Shown here one piece after another: positions 26,930 to 34,776 of a stretch of 64,000 nucleotides of DNA. Source of the stretch: Butyrivibrio fibrisolvens (lineage in GTDB: Bacteria; Bacillota; Clostridia; Lachnospirales; Lachnospiraceae). The stretch spans positions 4,464,001 through 4,528,000 of the forward strand of contig NZ_CP146963.1 of NCBI RefSeq assembly GCF_037113525.1. Direction: 5' to 3'. Position 1 is the first letter of the stretch. Each line of letters starts with the position of its first letter. Under the pieces are notes generated by a model. The model did no database searches and had not been told where the DNA came from. It worked only from the letters and a program-made list of their open reading frames with translations. Made by a program: the position numbers and the translations under genes.

Positions 26930-26958
26930 TTGTAATCACATAACCCGATGTGTATAAT
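26930..26958 (+). promoter_or_regulatory. sigma-A promoter of the riboswitch/chemoreceptor transcript
   Basis: TTGTAA at 26930-26935 and TATAAT at 26953-26958 with exact 17-base spacing. Transcription would start about 20 bases before the riboswitch fold. The upstream part of the gap (26737-26929) is A/T-rich and carries a TATAAT (minus strand, 26785-26790) likely belonging to nspC. Confidence 0.7.
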
Positions 26959-26985
26959 TCCGTTTTGTGTGTTAACGAAAAACAA

Positions 26986-27058
26986 ATAAAAGGCAAAGCA
27001 GACGAAAGTCTGTGACGCAAAACTACAGGGGCTTTAAAATGTCAGCCAGTTGCATTTA
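26986..27058 (+). ncRNA. cyclic di-GMP-I (GEMM-I) riboswitch
   Basis: The aptamer signature is present in order: GGCAAAGC, a stem capped by a GAAA tetraloop (GCAGAC-GAAA-GTCTGT), the invariant GACGCAAA, then the second stem AACT..GGGGCT...AGCC.AGTT. This matches the GEMM-I consensus in both sequence and pairing. It lies in the leader of a methyl-accepting chemotaxis protein, a classical target for this riboswitch. A terminator follows before the gene, giving a transcriptional expression platform. Confidence 0.93.
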
Positions 27059-27093
27059 TAATGAATCTGAAATCGTGATCACTTTCAGACATT

Positions 27094-27130
27094 TAAGCAC
27101 GTAGACATTGGTCCTTCGTGCTTATTTTTA
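27094..27130 (+). terminator. riboswitch expression-platform terminator
   Basis: TAAGCACG pairs with CGTGCTTA around a 15-base loop, followed by TTTTTA; it ends about 15 bases before the chemoreceptor ATG. A second hairpin, TCTGAAA/TTTCAGA at 27066-27089, separates it from the aptamer and may be part of the switch. Whether ligand turns expression on or off cannot be decided by eye. Confidence 0.75.
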
Positions 27131-27145
27131 TGAATGAGGTTACAA

Positions 27146-28870
27146 ATGAAGAAATCTAAATTCTCTTTTATTGGAAAATTGTGCGGCGCAGCACTCCTTA
27201 TGCTGATTGCTATGTCTATTATAATTACTGCCGTAGGAGTGTCTATGGTCGAGAAGGCATACTATGACTCTTTTGCCGAGGAGCTGCATATATCTGCACT
27301 ACAAGTATCTGAAATGGCAGGTCAATGGCAAGGCGACTGGTCACTTAATTCTGACAACGACCTTATGAAGGGCGATGTAGCCATTCATGACATCTTCCAA
27401 AACCAGCTGGATTCACTTAGCGAAAAAACCGGCATATCTTATACAGTATTCTTCCAAAATGTCAGAAAAATAACAACTTTGACTGATTCAGATACAGGCC
27501 TTCGTATGGAAGGTACCACTGCTTCTGAAGCAGTAACCAGCACTGTTATAAGCGGCGGCAGCGAATACCTTTCTACAGATCTTGAGATTGGTGGCAACAG
27601 CTGGTATGCATATTATCTTCCTATCAGAAACTCTGACGGATCAGTAGTTGGAATGATCTTTGCAGGAAGATCTACAGATGATGTAGCTGCTAGTATAGCT
27701 TCTGCAGCCAGAAGAATGAGTATAATAAGTGGAATAATCCTTTTAGCAAGCTTTGCTATTGGCTTAACTATGCTGCTTGTATCCAAGAGAATAGTTAAAG
27801 ATGTCGTAAACGGCCTTGAAAAGCTTGGTAAAGGCGATCTATCTGCCTCATTTGAAGAAAAGAACATAAATCGTAAAGATGAGTTTGGTGACATAGTTAG
27901 AAGTGCAGATACTCTTAAAAATAAGCTCAACGAAGTCATCTCAGCAACACTTAATCTCTCCGGAGAAGTTACAAAGTCAGGCGATAACCTCTCCACATCC
28001 GCTCAGACAGCTTCACACGTATCCAGCCAGGTAGCTGAAGCTGTTGGAGATATCAGTAAGGGTGCTGTATCTCAGGCTGAAAGCGTAGAAACATCTGCTT
28101 CTAATACTAACGAAATGGGCGATAGCATAGATGAGATCGGCGTAAGCGTAGAAGACCTTTCAAGTGCTACAACTCAGATGCTCACTGCTGCCAAAAGAAC
28201 AGTAGAAGCCCTTGACGGCCTTATGGAACAGAACAAGACTGTTATGGCTTCAATGATGGATATCGACGCTCAGATCAAAGCTACCAACAACGCTGTTAAG
28301 AAGATTGCTGATGCATCTCACTCTATCACCGAGATATCAAGCCAGACTAACCTATTGTCACTTAATGCTTCTATCGAAGCTGCAAGAGCCGGTGACTATG
28401 GTAAGGGATTCGGCGTAGTTGCTAATGAGATAGGTCTTCTTGCACAGCAGTCAAGTACAGCTGCTACAACTATCAATGAGATAGTAGAAGATCTCGTAAC
28501 AGACTCTACTAAGAGTATGGAAATAATAGAAGAACTAAATGCAGCCTTCAATGAGCAAAGCTCCCAGCTTACAAGCACAAAGTCTGATATGGACGGCGTT
28601 GTAACAGGAGTAAACAGCGTAGAGCAGAACACCCAGACAATATCTGATAAGGTTAATATGCTCAACTCTTCCAAGGCTCAGCTTATCGACCTTATTGCAG
28701 AGCTTTCTGCTATATCTCAGCAGAACGCAGCATCTACAGAAGAGACCAACGCTTCTATGGAAGAGCTCAATGCTACATTTGCACTTATCAGTAACTCAGC
28801 ATCAGATCTTAAGGATCTTGCAGATTCACTTAACCAGAAGATGAATTTCTTCCAGCTTGCAACTGAATAA
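27146..28870 (+). CDS. methyl-accepting chemotaxis protein
   Basis: 574-aa membrane chemoreceptor. Transmembrane helix 1 is at about residues 8-32; an extracellular single-Cache-like sensor spans about 33-185 (YTVFFQNVRKITTL, WYAYYLPIRNSDGSVVGM); helix 2 at about 190-212; HAMP about 213-265; and a long cytoplasmic coiled coil with the signalling tip (about 405-430, SLNASIEAARAGDYGKGFGV). The start at 27146 is chosen because GAGGT lies 5 bases upstream; the ATG at 27134 overlaps that site. It signals through CheA/CheW to the flagellar motor and is controlled by the upstream c-di-GMP riboswitch, linking motility to that messenger. Confidence 0.94.
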   Translation: MKKSKFSFIGKLCGAALLMLIAMSIIITAVGVSMVEKAYYDSFAEELHISALQVSEMAGQWQGDWSLNSDNDLMKGDVAIHDIFQNQLDSLSEKTGISYTVFFQNVRKITTLTDSDTGLRMEGTTASEAVTSTVISGGSEYLSTDLEIGGNSWYAYYLPIRNSDGSVVGMIFAGRSTDDVAASIASAARRMSIISGIILLASFAIGLTMLLVSKRIVKDVVNGLEKLGKGDLSASFEEKNINRKDEFGDIVRSADTLKNKLNEVISATLNLSGEVTKSGDNLSTSAQTASHVSSQVAEAVGDISKGAVSQAESVETSASNTNEMGDSIDEIGVSVEDLSSATTQMLTAAKRTVEALDGLMEQNKTVMASMMDIDAQIKATNNAVKKIADASHSITEISSQTNLLSLNASIEAARAGDYGKGFGVVANEIGLLAQQSSTAATTINEIVEDLVTDSTKSMEIIEELNAAFNEQSSQLTSTKSDMDGVVTGVNSVEQNTQTISDKVNMLNSSKAQLIDLIAELSAISQQNAASTEETNASMEELNATFALISNSASDLKDLADSLNQKMNFFQLATE

Positions 28871-28887
28871 CGCAGATAAATAATTTC

Positions 28888-28927
28888 AAAAGGCAGAATG
28901 AGTTTAATGTTCTCATTCCGCCTTTTG
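28888..28927 (+). terminator. intrinsic terminator after the chemoreceptor gene
   Basis: AAAAGGC-A-GAATGAG pairs with CTCATTC-C-GCCTTTT around a 9-base loop. The T-run is part of the stem end and continues TTTTGTATT. Confidence 0.8.
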
Positions 28928-28986
28928 TATTGCGATTTTCTGACATTCGCATCAATAATATTCACATTAATGTTTTATGTACAAAA

Positions 28987-29568
28987 TCAATATTCCGGAT
29001 ACTTATCAGGGCTTATAGACCAGCCGTCCTGATACTTGACTGTTACATACAGATCTTCATCCTCGCCATCAAGGAAAACATAGCAGTAGCCATCTTCGAA
29101 TTTATCTGTGATATCAACTACCTGATCCATGAAATACAGGATAACTCTACCGTCATCATAGTATTCCACGTCAACATCATTAACAAGGTCTGCCAGTAAC
29201 TCTTCCTCTGTAAGAGGTCTTTCTGTTCCATCAGGCTCTATCGCTATTCCTCCGCCTCCGGATTCTCTTATATTACCATCTTCATCTGTATATTCCATTG
29301 TGTAATTACCAGCACCGTCAAATTCTATGGTAGCTGTTGTCTGATCACCATGGATCCAAAGCTGGATGATTCTCTGGATACCTCCAACATTAGCTGCATA
29401 TGCTGTTCCTGATAATGCAATAACTGCAAGACATATTGCAGCTGCTGCCACTACGTTCTTTATTACTGCTTTCCTCTTTAATATAGCCATTTTTTCATCC
29501 TCCAATGAAAAGTCGCAGGAGGTCTGTAATGCAGAGAAAGCTTTTTTATAATTATCTCTATTGCTCAT
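28987..29568 (-). CDS. membrane protein, probable anti-sigma factor of the adjacent ECF sigma
   Basis: 193 aa from ATG 29568 (MSNRDNYKKAF), which overlaps the sigma-factor stop codon region by 11 bases and has GGGATGGGAAG just before it. The N-terminal 35 residues are cytoplasmic and charged; one transmembrane helix lies at about 40-60 (VVAAAAICLAVIALSGTAYAA); the remaining 130 residues are outside and very acidic. This layout, directly after an ECF sigma gene in the same transcript, is typical of membrane anti-sigma factors of the DUF4179/RsgI-like kind, but no zinc-binding anti-sigma motif is seen. The role is inferred mainly from position. Confidence 0.65.
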   Translation of the reverse strand: MSNRDNYKKAFSALQTSCDFSLEDEKMAILKRKAVIKNVVAAAAICLAVIALSGTAYAANVGGIQRIIQLWIHGDQTTATIEFDGAGNYTMEYTDEDGNIRESGGGGIAIEPDGTERPLTEEELLADLVNDVDVEYYDDGRVILYFMDQVVDITDKFEDGYCYVFLDGEDEDLYVTVKYQDGWSISPDKYPEY

Positions 29569-30040
29569 CTTCCCATCCCTCCTTAAGTGCGTCTTTAAGC
29601 ATTGCACGACCGCGCGATAATCTTACCTTTATATTGCTTTCTGAAATCTTTAAGATCCTGGCTATCTCTTTGACGCTGTAGTCTTCATAGTAAAAAAGGT
29701 GAACTACAACGCGGTACTTTTCGGGCAACTTCATAACTTCTTCGAATAGGTCCCTACTTTCCGGCGTTTCAAAAGATAGAGTTTCTATATAGTCTTCCAA
29801 TGGTACTCCATTCCTGTGCCAGAAAGATGCCTGAATATTTTTGGCTTTATTGATTGCCACTCTGAGTAGCCATGCGCGAATATGCTGCTCACTGTCAAAG
29901 TTTTTGCGTGTCATGTAGTACTTTAGAAATGTATCCTGAACAACGTCTTCTGCATCGCTTGCATTCTTGCATATACTAAATGCCGCGGCATAGACATTAT
30001 TCTTGTACATATTCATTAGTTCCTGTACAGGTAGTCTCAT
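29558..30040 (-). CDS. ECF-type RNA polymerase sigma factor
   Basis: 160-aa group 4 sigma factor. Region 2 spans about residues 5-70 (SDAEDVVQDTFLKYY, HIRAWLLRVAINKAKN) and region 4 about 105-155 (LPEKYRVVVHLFYYEDYSVKEI, SESNIKVRLSRGRAML). ATG 30040 is preferred over an ATG 12 bases upstream because the GAGGGA ribosome site lies between the two. Its gene overlaps that of the membrane protein at 28987, its likely anti-sigma factor, so an extracytoplasmic signal probably releases it. Confidence 0.93.
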   Translation of the reverse strand: MRLPVQELMNMYKNNVYAAAFSICKNASDAEDVVQDTFLKYYMTRKNFDSEQHIRAWLLRVAINKAKNIQASFWHRNGVPLEDYIETLSFETPESRDLFEEVMKLPEKYRVVVHLFYYEDYSVKEIARILKISESNIKVRLSRGRAMLKDALKEGWEDEQ

Positions 30041-30104
30041 GTTGTCCCTCATTTCTGAGTATTTTTAGGTTTTAAGTACTTCAAATAAGGCCTTATATTA
30101 TTAT

Positions 30105-30133
30105 TACAGTTGTGGAGTCCAAAAGGTTACAAG
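30105..30133 (-). promoter_or_regulatory. possible ECF autoregulatory promoter
   Basis: Upstream of the sigma gene the minus strand carries TTGTAACCTTTT, which resembles the AAC-containing -35 of ECF promoters, with CTGTAA about 16 bases downstream. This is a resemblance only. Confidence 0.25.
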
Positions 30134-30167
30134 ATTGAAGAAAATATTTTTAAAATATATATGTCCT

Positions 30168-31903
30168 TTACATCTCTTCTGGACACTCTATACCGAGAAG
30201 TCCACAGCATTCGAATACGATCTGTGAGGTCACATATACCAAATAGAGTCTTGCCTCTTTGGTCTTTACATTTTCTTCTTTTAGAATCGGACACTCCTGA
30301 TAGAACTTATTAAAATCAGTACACAGGCTTATCAGGTAACGTGCGACAATGGAGGGCTCGTAACTTTCTGCTGCGACGTTAACTGCCTTTTCATATCCGC
30401 CAATAGTTTTAATAAGAGCAAAAGAAATATCATCCGTAAGTGCCTGACAATCCGTTAATGTACACTGCAGTTCTTTTCCATATTTACGAAGCACACTTTT
30501 AGCGCGGGCATAAGTATATTGAACATACGGTCCTGTTGTGCCATCAAAGCTTAGTACTTCTTTCCATGAGAAGTTGATGTTCTTTATACGCTGGTTAAAA
30601 AGGTCATGGAAGATAACTGCGCCTATACCAACCTTCTTAGCAATTTCACCCTTATTCTCGAGCGATGGATTCTTTTCTTCGATAAGCTCATATGCACGTT
30701 TGACAGCTTCGTTCAATATATCCTCTGCATATATGATATTTCCTGTACGTGTCGAAAACTTCTCGCCATCAAGACTTACAAGTCCATAAGGTACATGAAC
30801 AAGATCCTTATAATAATCGAGACCCATAAGCTCAATAGCCTTAAATACCTGCTTGAAATGAAGTGACTGCTCAAGCCCTGTCACATACAGACATTTATCA
30901 AAATCATACTTTTCTTTTCGATACAATACAGCTGCTATGTCACGTGAATGATAAATAGAACTTCCATCTTTCTTAGTGATCATACAAGGTGCCATGTCAT
31001 ATTCAGAAAGATCTATTACGTTTGCGCCCTGACTTTCTATAAGGAGATTTTTCTCTTTTAGAAGTTCAACAAGCGCTGGGACTTTCTCACGGTAGAAGCT
31101 CTCACCTGTATATGAGTCAAAAGAAATTCCGAGCATATCATATACACGCTCAAATTCTACCATGCTGATGTCCTTGAACCACTCCCAGATTGAAAGAGCT
31201 TCTTCATCTCCATGTTCCATGGCTACGAACCAGCTGCGAGCTTCATCCATAAGTTCAGGATGTTCTTCTTTTTCATTATTGAATTTCACGTAAATATCAA
31301 GAAGCTCCTGAATGCCATTTTTCTCAACAGCCTCTTTACTGCTCCATTTCTTATATGCAACGATCAGCTTACCAAACTGAGTTCCCCAATCGCCAAGGTG
31401 ATTGATACGAACAACGTTATATCCAAGCTTGTCATAGATCTTATACAAAGAGTTACCTATAACTGTTGTACGAAGATGTCCAACGTGGAAATTCTTGGCA
31501 ATGTTTGGAGAAGAGTAGTCCATGCATACTGTCTTCTTCTCTCCAATCTTTTCTACGCCGTGATTACCATCTGCTGCCTTGGTTAAGGTATTCTCTACAA
31601 AGAGCTTTCGATTAACAAAAAGGTTGCAGTAACCTCCAACGCAGATTACTTCATCAAGCCCCAGTTCTTCCTTTTTCTGTTCTAATCCGTTTTTAAGATC
31701 TGAAGCAATTACTGCAGGATTTTTATGCAATATCTTTGCAAATACAAAACATGGAATTGCTATATCTCCCATTTTGCTATCAGGGGAGTCTCAAGTATTA
31801 CAGAGCTTTCGTTTGAGCCTTGTATAATGCCCTCTGATAATTCATCCTCTGTGCCTGTTAATCCTAGAATTTCTTCAACAGCTTTACTAATTTCTTCTTT
31901 CAT
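30168..31903 (-). CDS. argS: arginyl-tRNA synthetase, with an apparent one-base frameshift near the 5' end
   Basis: Charges tRNA-Arg. The main frame (30168-31772) is a class I synthetase: HIGH-like NFHVGHLRTT, KMSKS-like FSTRTGN, and a C-terminal anticodon-binding DALR domain. It starts only at MGDIAIP, which is internal in this family. Upstream, in another frame, 31903-31781 encodes the missing N-terminus (MKEEISKAVEEILGL ... VILETPL) behind an AGGAAGGA site. Adding one base next to 31783 would give VILETPLDSKMGDIAIP and a full-length enzyme of about 578 aa. The frame as given ends at a TAG at 31760-31762. argS is essential, so a sequencing error, a real frameshift or two-part translation must be considered. 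An arginine leader-peptide attenuator lies upstream. Confidence 0.88.
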
Positions 31904-32042
31904 GTCATATTCCTTCCTATAATTTCTATGAGTTTTACTTTAAAGCTCTCGCTTTTTTATCTAAAAATGAATGTACTTCCCAATATGTTTTAGAACTGAA
32001 TAATTTTCCTACTCTAATCGATAGGTATTTCATTTTTTGAAT

Positions 32043-32095
32043 AAAAAAAGAACCGCAATAGATTTAAAGCAATCTGCTAAATCAATTACGGTTCT
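32043..32095 (-). terminator. attenuator terminator before argS
   Basis: On the minus strand AGAACCGTAAT pairs with ATTGCGGTTCT (one mismatch) around a 25-base loop that itself contains GATTTA/TAAATC, followed by a run of seven Ts. It lies about 140 bases before the argS start. Confidence 0.88.
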
Positions 32096-32170
32096 GCTCA
32101 TATTACTTATTAACAGCACCGCACGGCAACAAGACATACGCTCCTGTAACCATGCGGATAAATGCGATAG

Positions 32171-32233
32171 TTACAAGAACTTATGTCTCCTTGCTCTGCG
32201 TCTTAAGCTGTTTGTCAGTAATAATAAATTCAT
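32171..32233 (-). CDS. argS leader peptide (20 aa, arginine-rich)
   Basis: A short frame from ATG 32233 to TAA 32171-32173, preceded by AAGGAAA. The peptide is MNLLLLTNSLRRRARRHKFL, with five Arg in six consecutive codons (AGA, CGC, AGA, GCA, AGG, AGA). Its position at the start of a leader with competing hairpins and a terminator, in front of arginyl-tRNA synthetase, makes it a regulatory sensor of charged tRNA-Arg rather than a functional protein. Confidence 0.82.
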   Translation of the reverse strand: MNLLLLTNSLRRRARRHKFL

Positions 32234-32265
32234 ACGTATATTTCCTTAATTTTTGTAATGAAAAC

Positions 32266-32294
32266 AATATACATTACATACGATAAAGTGTCAA
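32266..32294 (-). promoter_or_regulatory. consensus sigma-A promoter of argS
   Basis: On the minus strand TTGACA (32294-32289) and TATATT (32271-32266) are spaced by exactly 17 bases. It abuts the 3' end of the acetyltransferase gene and drives the attenuator leader. Confidence 0.85.
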
Positions 32295-32295
32295 T

Positions 32296-32814
32296 TCACT
32301 TTTTCCAAACACTCTTACTTATTTCAAATACGCCATCGTGATATGGACCTTCTCCTGTGAAAAAGGTTTCAAATCCGCACTTTTCCAATACGCGGCCTGA
32401 TGCTTTATTTTCAAGAAGGCGGATTCCATAAACTTCTGAAACGCCGACTTTATCTGCCATAACAGGCAGGAATGCACTTACTGCCTCTGTAGCATAGCCT
32501 TTTTTAGTATACTGCTTTGCTACATGGTAACCGATCTCCCACTTTCCATCACCGATCGGAACAAGCTGAACATAACCTATGTTCTTGTCATCTTCTTTGG
32601 TGATGAGCGCGTAGATAAGTGGTCCTTCAGTAGAGCCATACTGAGACATTATAAACTCTATGGTTTCCTGCGCATCTTCCAGTGTTTCAAAAACTTCATC
32701 CGGAACGAATCTTCTGATATCCTCATCCAGAGAGTTCTTGTGGACATCCAGCGCCATGTCCATTGTCATTTCTGTTATTTTTAATCTGTCTGTTTCTAAT
32801 AGAATATTACTCAT
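32296..32814 (-). CDS. GNAT-family N-acetyltransferase
   Basis: 172-aa acetyl-CoA-dependent acetyltransferase of the RimJ/RimL-like group. Start ATG 32814 has AGGAGGA 4 bases upstream; the open frame extends 10 codons more without a site. The fold is seen in LLETDRLKITEMT (strand 1), IGYVQLVPIGDGKWEIGYHV (strands 3-4), the acetyl-CoA loop QYTKKGYATEAV (about 105-116) and VYGIRLLENKASGRVLEKCGF. Acceptor substrate unknown. The gene ends 2 bases before the -35 of the argS promoter. Confidence 0.9.
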   Translation of the reverse strand: MSNILLETDRLKITEMTMDMALDVHKNSLDEDIRRFVPDEVFETLEDAQETIEFIMSQYGSTEGPLIYALITKEDDKNIGYVQLVPIGDGKWEIGYHVAKQYTKKGYATEAVSAFLPVMADKVGVSEVYGIRLLENKASGRVLEKCGFETFFTGEGPYHDGVFEISKSVWKK

Positions 32815-32963
32815 TAGTCCTCCTGTTCTTTTGTTAGGATTCATCTGAGCTTACTTATTCTTGTTTTTATTTTAAGCTCAGACTACTGAGCAATTACATA
32901 TCTGGTCATACCAACAAACTCCTTTCAGATCCTAATATATTGATATTAACACTTGAACGTTTT

Positions 32964-33043
32964 ATAAAACAATCTCATCTTTATTTCTAAACAAAGTTGA
33001 GAAAGCATGTCATATCAACTTTGATTAGAAAATATTGTTTTAT
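32964..33043. repeat. 80-bp imperfect inverted repeat
   Basis: Outer arms ATAAAACAAT/ATTGTTTTAT are perfect; an inner stem pairs TTCTAA-AC-AAAGTTGA with TCAACTTT-GA-TTAGAA around a 14-base loop. It lies in the 343-bp gap 32815-33157 directly after the gene remnant at 33040. It is unrelated in sequence to the 219-bp elements. It may be the remnant of the event that truncated the neighbouring gene, or a terminator-like structure. Confidence 0.6.
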
Positions 33044-33135
33044 CTACTGACAATGAATTTCTCGATAATTTTTGCTGTTTCGGAGGGCTTAAGCTCTGTA
33101 TTATCTATAAACATTTTCAACTTATGTGTAACTTC
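33040..33135 (-). pseudogene. C-terminal remnant, possibly of a P-loop nucleotide kinase
   Basis: An open frame of 31 codons reads EVTHKLKMFIDNT then ELKPSETAKIIEKFIVSR and stop. The DNT..LxPxETAxxI ending resembles the last helix of small P-loop kinases of the cytidylate/shikimate/AAA type. The rest of such a gene is absent; the frame closes with a stop immediately upstream. It could also be a chance frame or a tiny peptide starting at ATG 33114. Confidence 0.35.
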
Positions 33136-33157
33136 TTATCTTTTGAGTTAAACAGTT

Positions 33158-33808
33158 CTATCTCTGGAAGTTTTTCCCAAAATTATTCCAGAAGAACCTG
33201 TACTCTTCATTTCTTGCAAAAACAAAGGCGTAATGGGAGTTTCTTTTTTCTTGCTTTAGATATTTCAGATATTCCTGCTGATAAGGTACAGAAAATGTAT
33301 GATTCTTATAAATGACTATCAGTGGGAGATCCGAAAAATCCTCAGCGCCGGAATCCACCGGCTCATCAGTGTCTATGCTAATGAGCCGCAGTGGAATCCT
33401 GACAAGTTCTGACATAAAGTATTCTGAATAATCAGGAACATCTTCATCCATCGAGCTAAGATAAGTCCGTACCCATTCTTCTCCAAGGCCCTGTGATGCA
33501 TAATTCTCTGCTGAAGTGATAGTGGGTGAAAACATGGGTAGATTCACCTTTTTACCATAAACAAGTTTCTTGATAGTCTCCGGTGAAAGGTAGAATTCTT
33601 CAGCTATTTCCATTATAGAGTGACCGGCAGAATAACGATTGCATATCATGGCGTTACGCTTATTCAGCCTGTCACGATAGCCGGATGCTTCACCCCATCC
33701 CTTGGCTGATTCCTGCTTAGGGATATATATCACTTTTCCTTCTGCATACTTCTGAACTTCTTTTAATAGTTTTTCAGGAAGTATATTCTTGGCGTTTTCA
33801 TATTTCAT
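33158..33808 (-). CDS. CD3324-type HTH protein with unknown C-terminal half
   Basis: 216 aa. The first 90 residues match the Mor/CD3324-like pattern (MKYENAKNILPEKLLKEVQKY, VIYIPKQ, and an HTH at HSIMEIAEEFYLSPETIKKLVYG). These small DNA-binding proteins are common in Clostridia, mostly as stand-alone 85-aa proteins. Here about 125 extra residues follow (including YASQGLGEEWVRTYL and AFVFARNEEYRFFWNNFG), which I do not recognise. The ribosome site is weak (TGGAAC). It follows the kinase-like gene with 20 bases between, so they may be co-transcribed. Confidence 0.65.
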   Translation of the reverse strand: MKYENAKNILPEKLLKEVQKYAEGKVIYIPKQESAKGWGEASGYRDRLNKRNAMICNRYSAGHSIMEIAEEFYLSPETIKKLVYGKKVNLPMFSPTITSAENYASQGLGEEWVRTYLSSMDEDVPDYSEYFMSELVRIPLRLISIDTDEPVDSGAEDFSDLPLIVIYKNHTFSVPYQQEYLKYLKQEKRNSHYAFVFARNEEYRFFWNNFGKNFQR

Positions 33809-33828
33809 CTAATAGTTCCACGCTTTTC

Positions 33829-34536
33829 TTATAATTTTGCCATGCGTCCTTCTAAGGCATTAAGGGATTTAACGATAGACTCGCATGATTCAAGATCATC
33901 AATTGATGCGTGCCATCTAAGTGTAACAATTCCCTTGTAATATGCCATGCATAAGAAACGCTCTTTGAAATTATCAATCTTTATATTCTTTTTCTTAGCA
34001 TACTCATAGAGCTTTTCCGGTACCAGGAGATATGGCTTGTTAAGATCAAGGATTGCAAAATCCATCATGAAATCCATGATTCCGGCTCTTCCCCAATCTG
34101 CACAGTATGTCTTTCCATCATCGCCTACGATCATATTGCAAAAGAAGGTGTTATTGTTTGCAAGGTATCTCTGGCCTTCACAAAATGGTACATACTTAAG
34201 AGCTTTTTCTGCAATCTCGTTATAGTAGTCTTCCTCAAGGAAAGTTGTTCCGAACATTTCCTTCCAGTTCTTCCAATAACCATCTTCAGGTTCTTCTACC
34301 ATATCTGCACGGATAAACTCTTCCAGTGTTTTGTAAGGAGCCTTGTTGTTCTCATCAAATTCTCCGTAACCTTCCACTGCAGATACATCAGTAGCAGCGA
34401 TCTCGAAGATCATATCAAAAAAGTTCTCATAGCACTTCTCAAATTCTTCAGGTGAAAGCTCACCAGCTTTTCTGCCCTTGGGGCTCATCTCTATTTTTTC
34501 TTTAGTAAGGTTTCTGATAAAAATGTCTCTATTCAT
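33829..34536 (-). CDS. aminoglycoside-phosphotransferase-like protein with altered catalytic loop
   Basis: 235 aa from ATG 34536, preceded by GATGAGGA. The C-terminal half resembles the APH/hygromycin kinase family: a catalytic-loop position reading ANNNTFFCNMIV (about 147-158), then the metal-binding Asp in YCADWGRAGIMDFMMDFA (about 165-182). In active members the loop reads HGDxxxxN; here H, G and D are all Asn while the distal Asn remains. It may therefore be a pseudokinase or a divergent kinase. The N-terminal nucleotide-binding part is short. The two downstream genes share its strand. Confidence 0.6.
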   Translation of the reverse strand: MNRDIFIRNLTKEKIEMSPKGRKAGELSPEEFEKCYENFFDMIFEIAATDVSAVEGYGEFDENNKAPYKTLEEFIRADMVEEPEDGYWKNWKEMFGTTFLEEDYYNEIAEKALKYVPFCEGQRYLANNNTFFCNMIVGDDGKTYCADWGRAGIMDFMMDFAILDLNKPYLLVPEKLYEYAKKKNIKIDNFKERFLCMAYYKGIVTLRWHASIDDLESCESIVKSLNALEGRMAKL

Positions 34537-34776
34537 GTTGTTGTCCTCATCTATTTGCTTTGTGTAATGTTTGTAGTTTCCTGAATTGATGTAGCAAGCT
34601 TCATCAATTCGAACCATTAGTCACTCGCTTTGCTCGCGACATGAGGTTTTGTATCAGCGCTTTTACAATTATGATAATATCAGCAGTAGCGCTGTATTCA
34701 AATAGAGAGAATCGTTATAACTGAATTATACCTATTTAGGCTTATTCATTTGTTAATACTCCCTACACTAAGTCTC

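Larger units (their letters stand above)
32041..32259 (-). promoter_or_regulatory. argS transcription-attenuation leader
   Basis: About 215 nt of leader RNA between a consensus promoter and an intrinsic terminator. It contains an arginine-rich leader peptide (32171-32233). A 19-by-19 helix pairs 32200-32182 with 32138-32120 (16 of 19 positions), extended by CAGC/GCTG; its 5' arm contains Arg codons 12-16 of the peptide. A competing antiterminator pairs 32121-32112 with 32098-32089, the latter being the 5' arm of the terminator. Ribosome stalling at Arg codons would open the first helix and allow antitermination. The pairing is seen in the sequence; the mechanism is inferred from classical amino-acid attenuators. 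Confidence 0.8.

Noticed and set aside
32041..32260. T-box riboswitch for argS
   Set aside because: No T-box antiterminator sequence (GGTGG.ACCGCG-like) is present; the leader peptide with Arg codons explains the structure better.
34618..34660. Degenerate third copy of the 219-bp element
   Set aside because: Only a CTCGCTTTGCTCGC motif resembles the loop; no matching arms or ends are found.
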